A DNA stretch of 64,000 bases from Saccopteryx bilineata. Its lineage: Eukaryota > Chordata > Mammalia > Chiroptera > Emballonuridae. Below, in pieces: positions 10,798-22,439 of this stretch. A program made the position numbers and the translations under genes. The notes beneath the pieces are model-generated. The model saw only the letters and a list, made by a program, of their open reading frames with translations, ran no database searches and was not told where the DNA came from. The stretch lies in contig NC_089493.1 of NCBI RefSeq assembly GCF_036850765.1, positions 18,229,632-18,293,631 on the forward strand, given 5' to 3'. Each line of letters begins with the position of its first letter. Positions within the stretch are counted from its first letter, which is position 1.

Positions 10798-11068
10798 TTA
10801 ATGAAAATTTGGGTCCTTAAGTTTTTGTAACTTGTTTCTATTTAATCTATCTAAGCATGGAAGTGCTCAATTTAATTATTTGTTTATAACAAGGATTTTT
10901 TTGTATACAATAAAGTAAGTGAAAGTCCATGTTCTAAAACCGATGTTATGAGTTGTTTCCTCATAAAGAATAGGCATACTATTTAATAGTTACAAATACT
11001 TGTTCTTTCTGTGAATTAAATAGCCACTGAGCTAGCTTTCTATTTATTCTTTATAAAGATTTAAAAGT
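10798..11068. other. AT-rich unique sequence
   Basis: Nothing recognised. Confidence 0.4.
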
Positions 11069-11083
11069 GTTTGCTTTACTTTT

Positions 11084-11463
11084 TTTCTTTCTTTTTTTTT
11101 TGTATTTTTCCGAAGCTGGAAATGGGGAGGCAGTCAGACAGACTCCCGCATGCGCCCGACCGGGATCCACCCGGCACGCCCACCAGGGGGCGATGCTCTG
11201 CCCATCTTGGGGAGTCACTCTGCCACAATCAGAGCCATTCTAGCGCCTGAGGCAGAGGCCACAGAGCCATCCTCAGCACCCGGGCAAACTTTGCTCCAGT
11301 GGAGCCTTGGCTGCGGGAGGGGAAGAGAGAGACAGAGAGGAAGGAAAGGAGGAGGGGTGGAGAAGCAGATGGGCACTTCTCCTGTGTGCCCTGGACGGGA
11401 ATCGAACCTGGGACTCCTGCACGCCAGGCCGACGCTCTACCACTGAGCCAACCGGCCAGGGCC
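11084..11463 (-). mobile_element. tRNA-derived bat SINE, full length
   Basis: Antisense copy of the long SINE: T-rich reversed tail, 'tttttccgaagctgg', GC-rich body, and tRNA head reading out as GGCCAGGGCC at the right end. Reversed B box 'gggaatcgaacctggg'. Target duplication GTTTGCTTTACTTTT (11069-11083) and GTTTGCCTTACTTTT (11464-11478), one mismatch. The body frames of about 95 codons are not genes. Confidence 0.93.
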
Positions 11464-11479
11464 GTTTGCCTTACTTTTG

Positions 11480-12428
11480 AAAGAACTAGACATTTTTCAC
11501 TAAATACTTTCATTTTTTAGTGAAATGAAAATTATACTAAATGCAGAATAATCTCAATAAAAAGAAATTTAATAAAATAAAAATTGTTTTAAGAGTTAGT
11601 CTTCAAAATTTAAATTAACTTACAATATGTAAATAAATCATAGTTCTCTTTATAAATATTATTTGCCTGGCACCAATGATATATTATTAACTATTTTTAA
11701 AGATGTCATAAAGTATCAAAACCTTTGAAGTTTTGATGTGGAAATATTAAATAAAAAGAATTTTGTTTGCTTTCTTTATTTCACCAATATTTTTTTCATG
11801 TTTTGTTATTTCTTTAGAAGATAGATATATGTGTTGTACACATATTTACCTATATTTCTCAGTATACTAAATACTGGATATGTATAAAAATAAATTTAAC
11901 TGAATAGTAATCTAAACCTGATTCTAACAAAAAACATCACATGGAATAAAAGAGTGTCTAAGCTAGTATCTGTAGATGAAATATCCAACCTTAGCTATAT
12001 GATTTTTAAGGTTCATTGGTTGAAAGGGTCATTTTGCCCTTTCTCTTTCAGCTTTCAGCTGCCCCTGTGGGATTCTGTGTGAGACCTCATCCTGAAGGCA
12101 CTGTGAGGAAGGAAGCGTTTAGTATGATTTCATGTACCCCAAGTCATCAATATGTTCAGGTCACTTCAATAAATTATCTTTGCTATCATAACTTCTATGC
12201 TATTTAGCAAACCTAACAGGTCAAACTGGTTTCAATTTACATTGATTCAGTTTCTCTTACATTCAATCAACACAACCATCTATTGATGTCAAAACGATGA
12301 AGTCAGGGGACCATGTTGGATGTAGATGTGGAAATATATCCATTTATTGGGGAATAAAAGAAGAAAAGTTATATTAAAAATAATTAAATATATATTTTTT
12401 CATGTGTGCATGTCTTTCTGTGTGTAAA
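11480..12428. other. AT-rich unique sequence
   Basis: No gene or repeat recognised; very AT-rich around 11520-11900. Confidence 0.45.
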
Positions 12429-12429
12429 A

Positions 12430-12430
12430 T

Positions 12431-12465
<35 letters not shown>

Positions 12466-12474
12466 CATATATAT
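12430..12474. repeat. (CA)n(TA)n microsatellite
   Basis: A run of AC dinucleotides passes directly into AT dinucleotides, with one 'atac' interruption. Confidence 0.95.
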
Positions 12475-12502
12475 GTTTTAAAAATTAAATTACTTTTGCT
12501 TT

Positions 12503-12674
12503 GCCTAACCTGTGGTGGTGCAGTGGATAAAACACTGACCTAAAACACTGAGGTCGCTGGTTCGAAACCCTGCACTTGTCTGGTCAAGGCACATATGGGA
12601 GTTGATATTTCCTGCTCTTCCCCCCTTCTCTCTCTCTAATAATGAATAAATAAAATCTAAAAAAGAATTTTTAA
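12503..12674 (+). mobile_element. tRNA-derived SINE, second (short) family
   Basis: The head differs from the long SINE: 'gcctaacctgtggtggtgca' with A box, B box 'ggtcgctggttcgaaaccc', then 'tcaaggcacatatgggagtt', a CT tract and an AATAAAATC-type tail. About 172 bp. Target duplication AAATTACTTTTGCTTT, perfect, at 12487-12502 and 12675-12690. Confidence 0.92.
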
Positions 12675-12690
12675 AAATTACTTTTGCTTT

Positions 12691-13780
12691 ACAAGAGCTT
12701 CGGAAAGACTTTTCTATTAACAGTCAAAGCAGATGGGTTTCATTAAATTTCCCAGACCATTCTTTCTCTAATCTTCTGCCTGGCCAAATCTAAGAGGAAA
12801 GGGGCAGACATATGAGGAATCTGCTCTTCCTTGACCCTCTGCAAGGCATCTGCTGGGACCTCATTCATCACAGTGAGAGCTGTGAATGGATCGCCATGCA
12901 ATGCCCCCAGGTCTCATTGGGAGCCATGGGGGAACGCCTCACCGTTCTTCTAGTACAACAAAAGCAACATGTCCTTTTGTCAACCTGTCAGCAAACACTT
13001 CCCTCTTGATACAGTTTGCTCAACCCAACCTTCTGCAATGTCAACTGGCCACAAATGTTTCACTTTGAAGAATACCCCCAACCTTTGCCTTGATGTGGTT
13101 CTCACAAATGAGTACATTTACCTCTGTGGTGGCTAAAAGTTGGCAGGATTTTGTTTGCATTCAGAGGGATCTAAACTATTTAGAAAGCAACACGGCTTTC
13201 AAATTTGATTGTCAAATAAAATGATGAGGCTATGAAGGCGACATAACTCTTTAATCAGATTAATCCAAAATATCTCCTTCATCAAACCGTGTTCAAAATG
13301 CTAGGAGATCATTCAATCTTCCATAATATAGACCTACTGCTCTCCTGGCAAACTTGAGGAGTAAGGGAAGATTGTTGTAAAAGCAACGGACACCAGCTCC
13401 TCACGCCCACGCCCACACCTCAACTGGGGACTGAATGCTAATGCGGTATTTATTATGTATTAGGCCCACATTGACTTTAAATCATGAATGCCTAACTTTT
13501 CAACCAAATGAAATTAAGTCTGAAATCGTCATCCACTTGTTAATTCCAATGTGAAATATCTTAATCACTTTGTTTTTAGAGGTGCCATGAGAATTATGGA
13601 AGACAGATAGTGGCGTTTGTTATGCAGGGTGTGAAGTGGTTCATTAAGCCTTGGAAACTTCTTCCTTGGAACAATATTTATCTTGACTCTCCTTAGAATT
13701 CCAGTTCCTAGCTGTCCAAAAACTAAGCCACTTGAGAAATCAACATGATAATGTTAAAACCTCAACCTTCCCTTAGTTTT
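12691..13780. promoter_or_regulatory. Candidate conserved non-coding block
   Basis: About 1.1 kb without any recognised repeat, bounded by SINEs, with more balanced base composition than its surroundings. It has a paired-class homeodomain palindrome TAATCAGATTA (TAAT-N3-ATTA) at 13252-13262, overlapped by a bicoid/OTX-type TAATCC at 13261-13266, plus other AT-core homeodomain-like words. The open frames (65 and 60 codons at 12812-13068) overlap in different phases and resemble no protein. Conservation cannot be judged from one sequence. Confidence 0.3.
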
Positions 13781-14302
13781 CATGGAATGTCTTTAATCAT
13801 AGAGAAGATTTTTTAGTAAACAATTTCTTCACTTCTAAACTGTTAAATAATTATCAAATATTGCAGGGGGTATTTTTATTTATAGTGAATTCAGATCACC
13901 TACCGAATGTCAATATGAGTTTTCATGTCATCAGGAGTAGTTTTCTGTTCATAATATTTTGACTTAAATATTCCATATTAAATTTATTGATATTATATGT
14001 ATTGATAGGGTTTTTTCTAATTAATTTTTAATCTTTCTTAATATTTACAGCAAATGATAGCAATCATTTTTAAAAACCTTAATAAATGATTTTTTTCCTA
14101 TTGAGAAACATGTAAATATACTATACAAACATTTTAAATTATATTTATAGAATAATTATATTTTCTTTAGAAAATACTTAAATTATTCAATTAACAATAA
14201 GTTGCCACAAATATTCAACTAAATCTTATAAATTAAATAAATAAAAATATACGGTACTATATTAAATCATTCAATAATGTGTATAAATTTTACTAGACCA
14301 TG
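13781..14302. other. AT-rich unique sequence
   Basis: Strongly AT-rich with several TTTATTGATATT-like words. Nothing recognised. Confidence 0.45.
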
Positions 14303-14669
14303 GCCCTGGCTGGTTGGCTCAGTGATAGAACATTGGCCCAGCGTACAGATGTCCCAGGTTTGATTTCCAGTCAGGGCACACAGGAAAAATGACCATCTGT
14401 TTCTCCACCCTTCCCTCTCTCTCTCTCTCTTTTTCCCTCCTACAGCCATGGCTCTGCTCAATTGGTTAAAGTGCATTACTCCAGGTGCTGAGAATAGCTC
14501 TGTGGACCCTCTGCCTCAGGCACTAAAAATAATTCTGTTACCAACATGGTCCCTGATGGGCAGAGCATCAGCCCCAGATGGGGGTTGCTGGGTGGATCCC
14601 AGTTGGAGCACATGTGAGAGTCTGTATCTCTATCTCTTCTCCTCTCACTTGGAAAAGAAGAAAAAGAAG
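14303..14669 (+). mobile_element. tRNA-derived bat SINE, older divergent subfamily
   Basis: Head GCCCTGGCTGGTTGGCTCAG with a decayed B box (aggtttgatttccag). The body differs from the GC-rich copies: 'gccatggctctgctcaattg', 'ctccaggtgctgag', 'agatgggggttgctgggtgg', ending 'ttggaaaagaagaaaaagaag'. It shares these blocks with the copy at 44852-45218 and not with those at 2623, 11084, 15282, 16416, 42344 or 62470. This marks an earlier or sister subfamily. Confidence 0.85.
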
Positions 14670-15272
14670 TTATTAGAACTTAATATAAAAGTGCAAGCCT
14701 AGATTTATTACTCAACATATTTAAAAATGAAATTACAATTTTGACCTTGATTGACTAAATTTTCAATCTGCCAAATACATACGGCATATTCTGAAATAAA
14801 AATATTAATAGTTCAGGTTAGATTCTTTTAAACATTGCTCTACTTAAGTACAATCTTCTTAAGGTTAATAACATAACTTGATTAGATATTATAAGCCACT
14901 CTAAAATCCTCAGCTTTTCCTGTTCTGAAAGCTGTAAATGAATAATGAGCAGGAACATAAATTCAGATTCAAAAGACACACTGAATGCGTTTTAATGGTG
15001 ACTTGTAACTTAAGGGAGTAGCCGGGATAAAAATATCCATGCTATATCATTACACATCTGACAATTTATACAAGTTTGCAAATATCGCCAATGCACTATA
15101 TCATTTAATGAGATTCTGCATTATTTGTCATTCAAGTAGAAGCTCATCTAGGTATACTAAGTAGTTGAATTGGCCTCTATAATTTTTTATAATAAAGTGA
15201 AATCTGACTGAATTTTAATTTTTCTAATAGTTCAAGAGGTCTGCCAATCTCATTTATCCTGAAATGATGAAT
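14670..15272. other. Unique non-coding sequence
   Basis: AT-rich; nothing recognised. Confidence 0.4.
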
Positions 15273-15281
15273 AAAAATCTT

Positions 15282-15645
15282 TCCCCCCCCCCCCGAAGCT
15301 GGAAACAGGGAGGCAGTCAGACAGACTCCCGCATGTGCAGGACTGGGATCCACCCGGCATGCCCACCAGGGGGCGATGCTCTGCCCATCTGGGGCGTCGC
15401 TCTGTTGCACCCAGATTCATCCTAGCGCATGAGGCAGAGGCCACAGAGCCATCCCCAGCACCCGGGCCATCTTTACTCCAATGGAGCCTTGGCTGCGGGA
15501 GGGGAAGAGAGAGACAGAGAGGAAGGAGAGGGGGAGGGGTGGAGAAGCAGATGGGCGCTTCTCCTGTGTGCCCTGGCCGGGAATCAAACCCGGGACTGCT
15601 GCACGCCAGGCCGACACTCTACCGCTGAGCCAACCGGCCAGGGCC
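15282..15645 (-). mobile_element. tRNA-derived bat SINE, full length
   Basis: Antisense long SINE. The reversed tail is a C-rich run (12 C) where others have T, then 'cgaagctggaaacaggg', GC-rich body, reversed B box 'gggaatcaaacccggg', and terminal GGCCAGGGCC. Target duplication AAAAATCTT at 15273-15281 and 15646-15654. Confidence 0.92.
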
Positions 15646-15654
15646 AAAAATCTT

Positions 15655-16257
15655 GAAATGTGGTGGCCATCCACATCCCTGTAAGAAAAAAATTTCACAT
15701 GAGCCAGTTTTGAGGACAAATCAGTCTCCTCCCTTTGACTTAATTGTTTTTAGCTCTTTTCTTCTCTTGTGAGAACCCCATAAGGCATGATGTCACATCC
15801 AAGCCTTTTATCATCACACAGCATCTCTTTTCTCATGATTTCTCAATTCAGATGCTTTTGTTTTGTTAAATGGCTTTTCTTTGCTAATCATCCCCACACA
15901 AGAAATGACATTTCCATGTAGAATCAGTGAATTCCTACTTACACTTTAAGACTAAAATAAAATCCTTCCATATCTGTAAACCCTTTCCCATGTCACGTCA
16001 CTCAGATGTAACCAAAGGCACCATGCCCTACACTCCATATCAGTGGTCTCATGCCATGCTGGTCAGAACTTCACATAACTTCTCCTCTTGATTGGGAAGA
16101 GGCTGCAGTTCTCAATCTATCTTATCTCCTTCAACCAGAGTGAAAACCCTTTTTATTTTTCCCCTTGTTCAAATGAAGCTTACATCTATATAAGAATATC
16201 ATTGCTTTAAAAAAGAAATAATAAAATAATTCAAAAAATATTAATACTTTCTCTTCC
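15655..16257. other. Unique non-coding sequence
   Basis: No repeat or exon recognised; moderately pyrimidine-rich. Confidence 0.4.
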
Positions 16258-16355
16258 TGCTAGATTATAAACAGCAAGGGAGTATCATTTCCTGAGTTCC
16301 CTTGATTTATCCAGCATCACTTTGTGTAGAATTTGGTAAATGGATGAATAAAATT
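16258..16355 (+). repeat. L2 3' end fragment
   Basis: 'tgctagattataaacagcaa' (ctagactgtaagctcc), 'tttatccagcatcactttgt' (tatccccagcgcctagc) and 'ttggtaaatggatgaataaa' (tgtttgttgaatgaatgaat) lie in the order of the L2 3' end. Confidence 0.65.
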
Positions 16356-16415
16356 AAAATGCTATTGTAGGGGCTGACATTGTGCTCGATATTAGAAAAA
16401 GTAAAGCATTTCTTT

Positions 16416-16802
16416 TCCTTTTTTTTTTTTTTTTTTTTTTGGATTTTTCTGAAGCTGGAAACGGGGAGAGACAGTCAGACAGACTCCCGCATGCGCCCAA
16501 CCGGGATCCACCCGGCATGCCCACCAGGGGCGATGCTCTGCCCATCCTGGGCGTTGCTATGTTGCGTCCAGAGCCACTCTAGCACCTGAGGCAGAGGCCA
16601 CAGAGCCATCCCCAGCGCCTGGGCCATCTTTGCTCCAATGGAGCCTCGGCTGCGGGAGGGGAAGAGAGAGACAGAGAGGAAGGAGAGGGGGAGGGGTGGA
16701 GAAGCAGATGGGCGCTTCTCCTGTGTGCCCTGGCCGGGAATCGAACCCGGGACTCCTGCACGCCAGGCTGACGCTCTACCGCTGAGCCAACCGGCCAGGG
16801 CC
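16416..16802 (-). mobile_element. tRNA-derived bat SINE, full length
   Basis: Antisense long SINE with a run of T (reversed tail), 'ttctgaagctggaaacgggg', GC-rich body and tRNA head. The reversed B box is close to ideal (gggaatcgaacccggg). Target duplication AAAGCATTTCTTT at 16403-16415 and 16803-16815, perfect. It is very similar to the copy 770 bp upstream and in the same orientation. Confidence 0.94.
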
Positions 16803-16999
16803 AAAGCATTTCTTTAGAGAGATATGTGAAATGATTGAAAAAAAGTTAGCTGAAAGTTAGGAAAGGTAGTTCAAGACTATAACTAGCTTGCTCTACTAGT
16901 ATAGAGCAAGTGAGATACCTTCTCAATTATAAAGTTCCAATTAAATTAAATAATAATTACTATAAACCCAAAGTCAAGTGCTGCTGCAGGGAGGCTGGT

Positions 17000-17180
17000 A
17001 ATAATTATAGTTAAGAACTTGGGCTTTGAAACTAAACTGCTCAAGTTCAAATATTGGCTGTGATTTATGCTATTGAACTCATATAAGTTACTTAAGCCTC
17101 AGTGTTTCTGACTGTGAGATGGAAATTCCATATGTTGTTGTTATTGGATGATTTAATTCATGTATCTTGTATAACACGAT
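17000..17180 (+). repeat. MIR SINE
   Basis: Clear decayed MIR order: 'ttaagaacttgggctttgaa', 'aactaaactgctcaagttca', 'ataagttacttaagcctcag', 'tgtttctgactgtgagatgg' and 'gttattggatgatttaattc'. Core and flanks are both present. Confidence 0.85.
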
Positions 17181-20119
17181 CAGCAAGAGTACACCCAGAA
17201 ATACTCTGAAAGACATAAAGCCCTAGGGAGTGAGGATATAACTCAAGTTATTTCAATGTTCATCATTTCTAGCACCTAGAATATACAGTTAAGGAAAACA
17301 ATGCAGATTTTTAAACTATTCAGCATTTCAGAATTCAATCAAGGGTACCATAATTATCATATATCCTATGACATTTTGCAGTAAAACAAGAAATAGCCAA
17401 AACCATGACTATTATCAGTAGTAACAAAAACTAGTGTAGCAGCATCGTTTCTGGTCACTCACCCAGAAACAATACATATCTATTTGTATTGCTGGCCCAT
17501 CTTATAAAAGTTGCTATTATAGCATGCATTTCTTATTTATTGTTTTTTTCCTCTTAAAATAACCTTCCCAAAAAACCCAGAAATTTGGTAGCATGAAAAC
17601 TATGCCCTGGGACTCACACAGTTTTAGCAATAAAATTCCCATAACAAGCAAGATACTCCCAGTTGATCAATCACTAAAGCACTTCTTTATTTCCTGAAAT
17701 GTTTAGCATGGTATTTTTTTTTACATGTGAACAGTGTTAAATTACCATTTATTGAAATAGAATAAATTCAGTTGGTCGCTGTCAAAACCCACCCACCAAT
17801 CAGTATACACCCGACATAGTTTTTGACTGTACAGTCCTGAAAAAGGTCTTGCACTTATACAATTAAGCAATTACCAGGTAAGTGGATGTAGGTCCAGGAA
17901 AGTCAAAGAAGATTAAAAGAGACAGTGAATGCAGTAGTGCAATAAAAGTAAACTACCCAGAAAATTTTAATATACAGTAATTAAAATTTTCATTCCTCTA
18001 TTAAAAAATATGAGAGAGGTCGATATTAACTAACCAAAGTAGTCATATATTAAATTAAGTGTCTTCTATTCATATTAACTTTTATTTTAATGAGGTGGTA
18101 ATTAATTGTATGTTTAATAAATACTAACAGCATATTTAAATGTAGGGATGGGTCCCTATAGTAAGGGTTTATAAAATAGCTCTTTTTTTAAGTATTCAAA
18201 ATCTATTAATAAATGATACTTGTTGAAGATCATATACCATTAAATGAAAACTTTAAATATTTCTGCTTTAAGAAAATCATGAGTAATGCCCTCTACTAAT
18301 TATTAGTGCTCGTGTATACTCAAGGAGCCTGCTTGGTTATCCGTCTCTTGAATTCCCCATCAATGACTCCTTGATCTGGAAGTCCCTTGTGAGCTATTGC
18401 AAGCCTGATACATTCATGCTTTGCACTCTCAGCTCTAGTGATAGTGCATCAAAGGGATAGAGGTTCATAAGTCATACTTTCTGCTTCAGTCTCTGTTAGA
18501 AATATCAACAGAGCATGCTTTCTGAAAAGTTTTAAGTACTTCCAACCGCTGTTGGAAACAGGAAGGGCAAAGGTAAAAACACAAAATAAAAATTAAATAG
18601 TAAAGGAAACAAAATTGAACCTCAAAAAAAGAAAAAAAGGAAAGAAAGGAACATGCTTGCTTTGCATTTGAACTAAGGTTAAGATATATTTATATATTTT
18701 TTCTTTTTTTGCTTACTAATTCATCTACCTCATGATCCCAATAAGGGCAGAGAGTCAAACGGCCTTGTCCTTGTGCACCTCTGGACTCTGGGTGACTTCT
18801 CTAAGTTCAGAGCTCCCACTGACTTCAAAGAGGGGAAAGGCCAGTGAAGAAATCCACAGGGTGCTTGTGGGGAAGAGGCCAGGGACAAAGCTGCAGTTAA
18901 GTCATCTGAAGGGTAGCATTGTTTCTTTATTATCATCTGATGGGTTCAATTAAATTCCATCTTCAATATTATATAGCAGATTTTTTTTTCTGTAGGTGAA
19001 ATGGAAACATCTGTATGTTCTCATCAATCTAAGCTCCCACACAAAAAAAATAATAATTCTGAATGACTTTATAAGTATAAATGTCAAACCAGGCAGACAT
19101 CAGGACTATGGTCCATTTTCTGTTTTATGTGTCCATATAACACAGAACTGTCCTTGCAACATTCATAATGCCGGTAGTAACTTAATTAAGCTTAATGAGA
19201 AGTCTGTAAGGTGTTCACAACCACTTGACCAATATGATCTGCATGGAGGTCTGGCTTGGTGAAAAGAGGAAGAAGCCCCAGAAATGGAGAGACAAGACAG
19301 GTTGGAGTAAAGCAAGAGACTGATATTATGCAGAATTTTAGTCACATGTACATTTTACAGTGTAAATTTCATGCGCCAGTAATCTCATTGGTCTTCCTCT
19401 CCTATCACCAAGTTTTTTATTCTTGACCAGCTATATTTTGAAACAATCAGATATATGCATTTTTCTAAAGTGTTTCATTTGAAAAAAAATTCAAAATGTT
19501 TATCTTATTAATATAAAACTATATTTTTATGTTCAAATCCCTTTTTAAAAGATTGTTACTGTTCTTAACTTACTGTTTTATATCCCAGGTCTTACATCAA
19601 CTGTTTTTACTTTCTGGCTGTATTTGGGTCATTTCAAAGCCTTGCTGTCAGACACCATTTCACAGTCTAATTTCTAATATTTCCACTAAACTTTCTACAT
19701 CTCCATGTGGAATTCTTTCCTTAAACATCACATTCATGTTATCCTTCTTCCAAAAATCTAATAATGAGCTTTGCAACTGTGTGACTAATTTCTTCCAGAA
19801 CCTGTCAGTACCAAGTGCTCACACCGAATGTTATGGTTAGTATACAAGAAGCTTTACATTTAGCAAAGTTCTCCATCCCAATCTTCCTCTAAATGGCCAA
19901 TAACGGATACCTGTTTTCATCACCAAAGTAGAAACCTTGTTACCATGGCCTGGTCTCTGCTGATAGTAATAGAGATTCCTTAGGAAGCCTTTAGTCTTGA
20001 TAAAGCATATGAATAAATGATGACTGAGCATCTTAGAAGAGTAGAATAGGCGTAAAATCATGACTTTCCTCCTGTGCATCCTCCTTTTTCCTGATTACAA
20101 CACCTATGTTCCCATAAAG
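17181..20119. other. Unique non-coding sequence
   Basis: About 2.9 kb with no repeat or gene that I recognise. Short frames at 18730-18953 (both strands), 18996-19262 and 19529-19840 show no family motifs. The 103-codon frame at 19529 is leucine/serine/phenylalanine-rich, as expected from random T-rich sequence. An A/G stretch near 18620-18650 is simple sequence. Confidence 0.5.
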
Positions 20120-20318
20120 TACAGGATAAGGCAAAAGTAGGTTTATAGTTATATCCACTCTTGAACACAATAATTAATGATACAACAATAAACTCTGTGT
20201 TTCAGAAGTAGGTTTACAATGGTGAGTATGCAGAATACAATTTATTCTTGTAGTATTAACTATTGCATTTGAAAGTGAATACAACTAGAAACCTACTTTT
20301 GCCCCACCTCCTACAGTA
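20120..20318. mobile_element. Mariner-type MITE
   Basis: Terminal inverted repeats: left begins CAGGATAAGGCAAAAGTAGG. The right, read in reverse complement, begins CTGTAGGAGGTGGGGCAAAA and continues GTAGGTTT. TA flanks both sides (20120-20121, 20317-20318), about 195 bp between them. No coding capacity. Internal AT-rich sequence contains 'aataaactctgtgtttc', which I associate with mariner MITEs in bats. Some end indels show it is not new. Confidence 0.8.
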
Positions 20319-20681
20319 TGTTGGAAGTTCTAGCCTGGAGGTCAGCCATGAGAACCACAGCACATCACATAGGGCAACACCCATTCATTTACTCTGTTCC
20401 ATAGCTGCTTTTGCCTACAACTGTGTACTTGAGTAGTTGCAATACAGACCATAGTATGGTCTGCAAATCCAAAAATATTTACTCTGTAGCTTGAGAAAAA
20501 GTTTTCTCATATTTTGTCCACTAAAGAACAAAGATAATTCCTAAGATAAAGCTTCTGTCCTGGTTTCTAACTTACCTCTTGTCCCATTGAAATGTGATGG
20601 CAACCCTGAAGAAATCCCAAGATCTTCTTCTGTTTTGTCTTTAAATTAGAGCAGAGGTTCTTAACCTGTGATTCATAAAGA
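20319..20681. other. Unique non-coding sequence
   Basis: Nothing recognised. Confidence 0.4.
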
Positions 20682-20692
20682 AGATTTCTTTT

Positions 20693-20862
20693 TTAAAAAA
20701 TTTAATATTGATTGATTTGAGAGAGAGGGAGAAACATCAATTTCTTGTTGCACTGATTTGTGGATTTATTGGTTTTTCTGGTTTGTGTGCCAATGGGGGA
20801 ATTGAACTCACAGCCTTGCCCTATCAGGATAATACTCACCAACTAAGTACCCTGTCAGGGTG
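20693..20862 (-). mobile_element. tRNA-derived SINE (VES-like), diverged
   Basis: Reversed tail TTTTAAAAAATTT, 'ttgagagagagggagaaaca' (reversed CT tract), reversed B box 'gggggaattgaactcacagc', ending 'accctgtcagggtg'. Target duplication AGATTTCTTT near 20682-20691 and at 20863-20872. Confidence 0.8.
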
Positions 20863-20872
20863 AGATTTCTTT

Positions 20873-22439
20873 CTGAGGCTGTGTGTATGTGTGTTTTCTG
20901 GAGAATTATATATTCAGTGGCTAAGAATATAGTTCAGATTCAAATGATTCTTGTCTTTGAATACAAGTGTTAGTAGTTTATGAATACATATGCTCTTCAT
21001 TTTTTCACCTGGAAAAAAATAGAATTATTACCACCTACCTGAAAAGAATTTGTGAAAACAAAAATAAATTTGACATCATCTATGAAAATCTGATCAAGTG
21101 CTCACCAACAGCTCGTAGCCACTAGATAGGAAACAGGTTGAAGACTCAAAGCCAGAAACAGCTCAATTGCCACTCTGTGTCTGAATCAAACTCAAGCTAA
21201 GAAAATTTAGCCATCATAATGACACCAAATAAAGGCTTACTAAGGCTTGCTAACTTATTTAAGAGTGAAATGAACTGTGTCCCTGCTCTCATAGACAGCA
21301 GAATAATGAGATGCTATGGAACGGGCTTAATGGAAACAGCTTGAGAGAACATGTTTTAACACAAGTCTCCAGCTTATTTCTAACCGTAGCCACAAGTAAA
21401 TATACTTGTGGACATATAAATCTGTTTCAAAGCTTGCATTTTAAAAATTTTACTTGCATACTGATATTACTATTTTGCTTCTACAGAAAATGGAGAGAAC
21501 AGAATAGTTCATTTGCTTAAAAGTGACTCAAAGAAAATCAATCAAGTAAAGTTTCTAGGAATCTGATAAATTTTCTTGAGGATTATGCAGCATAACTATA
21601 TAATGAATAGCTAAAGATTTAAATATTATGTTGGCTAAATAGTGACTTTTTTTTTAACCCAGGGAGTAAAACAGAAATGATAAGTTGAGTTTTAGGAAAC
21701 CTATTTGCCTTTTAACATCCTCTCCAATCTGAAGTGGTACCAGCAGTGTTGAGAATGACAGTACATATGTTATGACTGTTTGAATTTCAGAAAGCCTTTG
21801 GTTAAATTCTGCATAATTGGTTCCTGCTTAAGACTGAGCATGCAAGAATCCAGGAGGAGACATGAGAGTAGATAAAAAATGAGTGAAAGAAACAAAAAAC
21901 AGACACTCCTGGTAAGAGGAACCATGTCCACTCTGGGGGGAAGTATTAAGAGGGTCCCACATGGAGCAGGGCTTAGATCTTGGCTGCCTTTTATCTGAGT
22001 AACTGATTCGGACAATGGGATCAGATTTAAGTGGTTACATTTGCAGATGCTGATGGGAGGACAGTGAACATGGAGATAGTTGCCAGAGAAATTCGGAAGG
22101 CATGGATGTACTTTATTATAGCACAGAAGATCAACACATGGCATTTAATAACTACACACACATTAGGCTCAGAATGCAGTTTCATAAAAATGCAGGGGAA
22201 AGGGGCAGAGAGTAGCACTTGGAAATGTAGACATAAATGACTCAACATAAAATAAAATTCCATAGAGCTTGGATATGAAAGTTTTTATGTTTAATACTTT
22301 AAGGCCTTCAATGCAAGAACTAATTGGATTAAACTATTTACATTACAATTTCATTGCTTTGAGTAGAACACATTTGCTTGGGGAATTATGATAGATTTGG
22401 AGATCTTTTACATCTTATAGGCAAGCTGAAATTTTAAGT
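20873..22439. other. Unique non-coding sequence
   Basis: No repeat or gene recognised. Overlapping minus frames at 21770-22263 (124 and 78 codons) have no recognisable domain; the longer is rich in Leu, Ser and Cys and is likely chance. Confidence 0.45.

Noticed and set aside
19529..19840. 103-codon plus-strand frame
   Set aside because: Composition is that expected from T-rich DNA; no domain, promoter or splice context.
21770..22144. 124-codon minus-strand frame
   Set aside because: No recognisable domain, and overlapping frames of similar length on both strands suggest chance.
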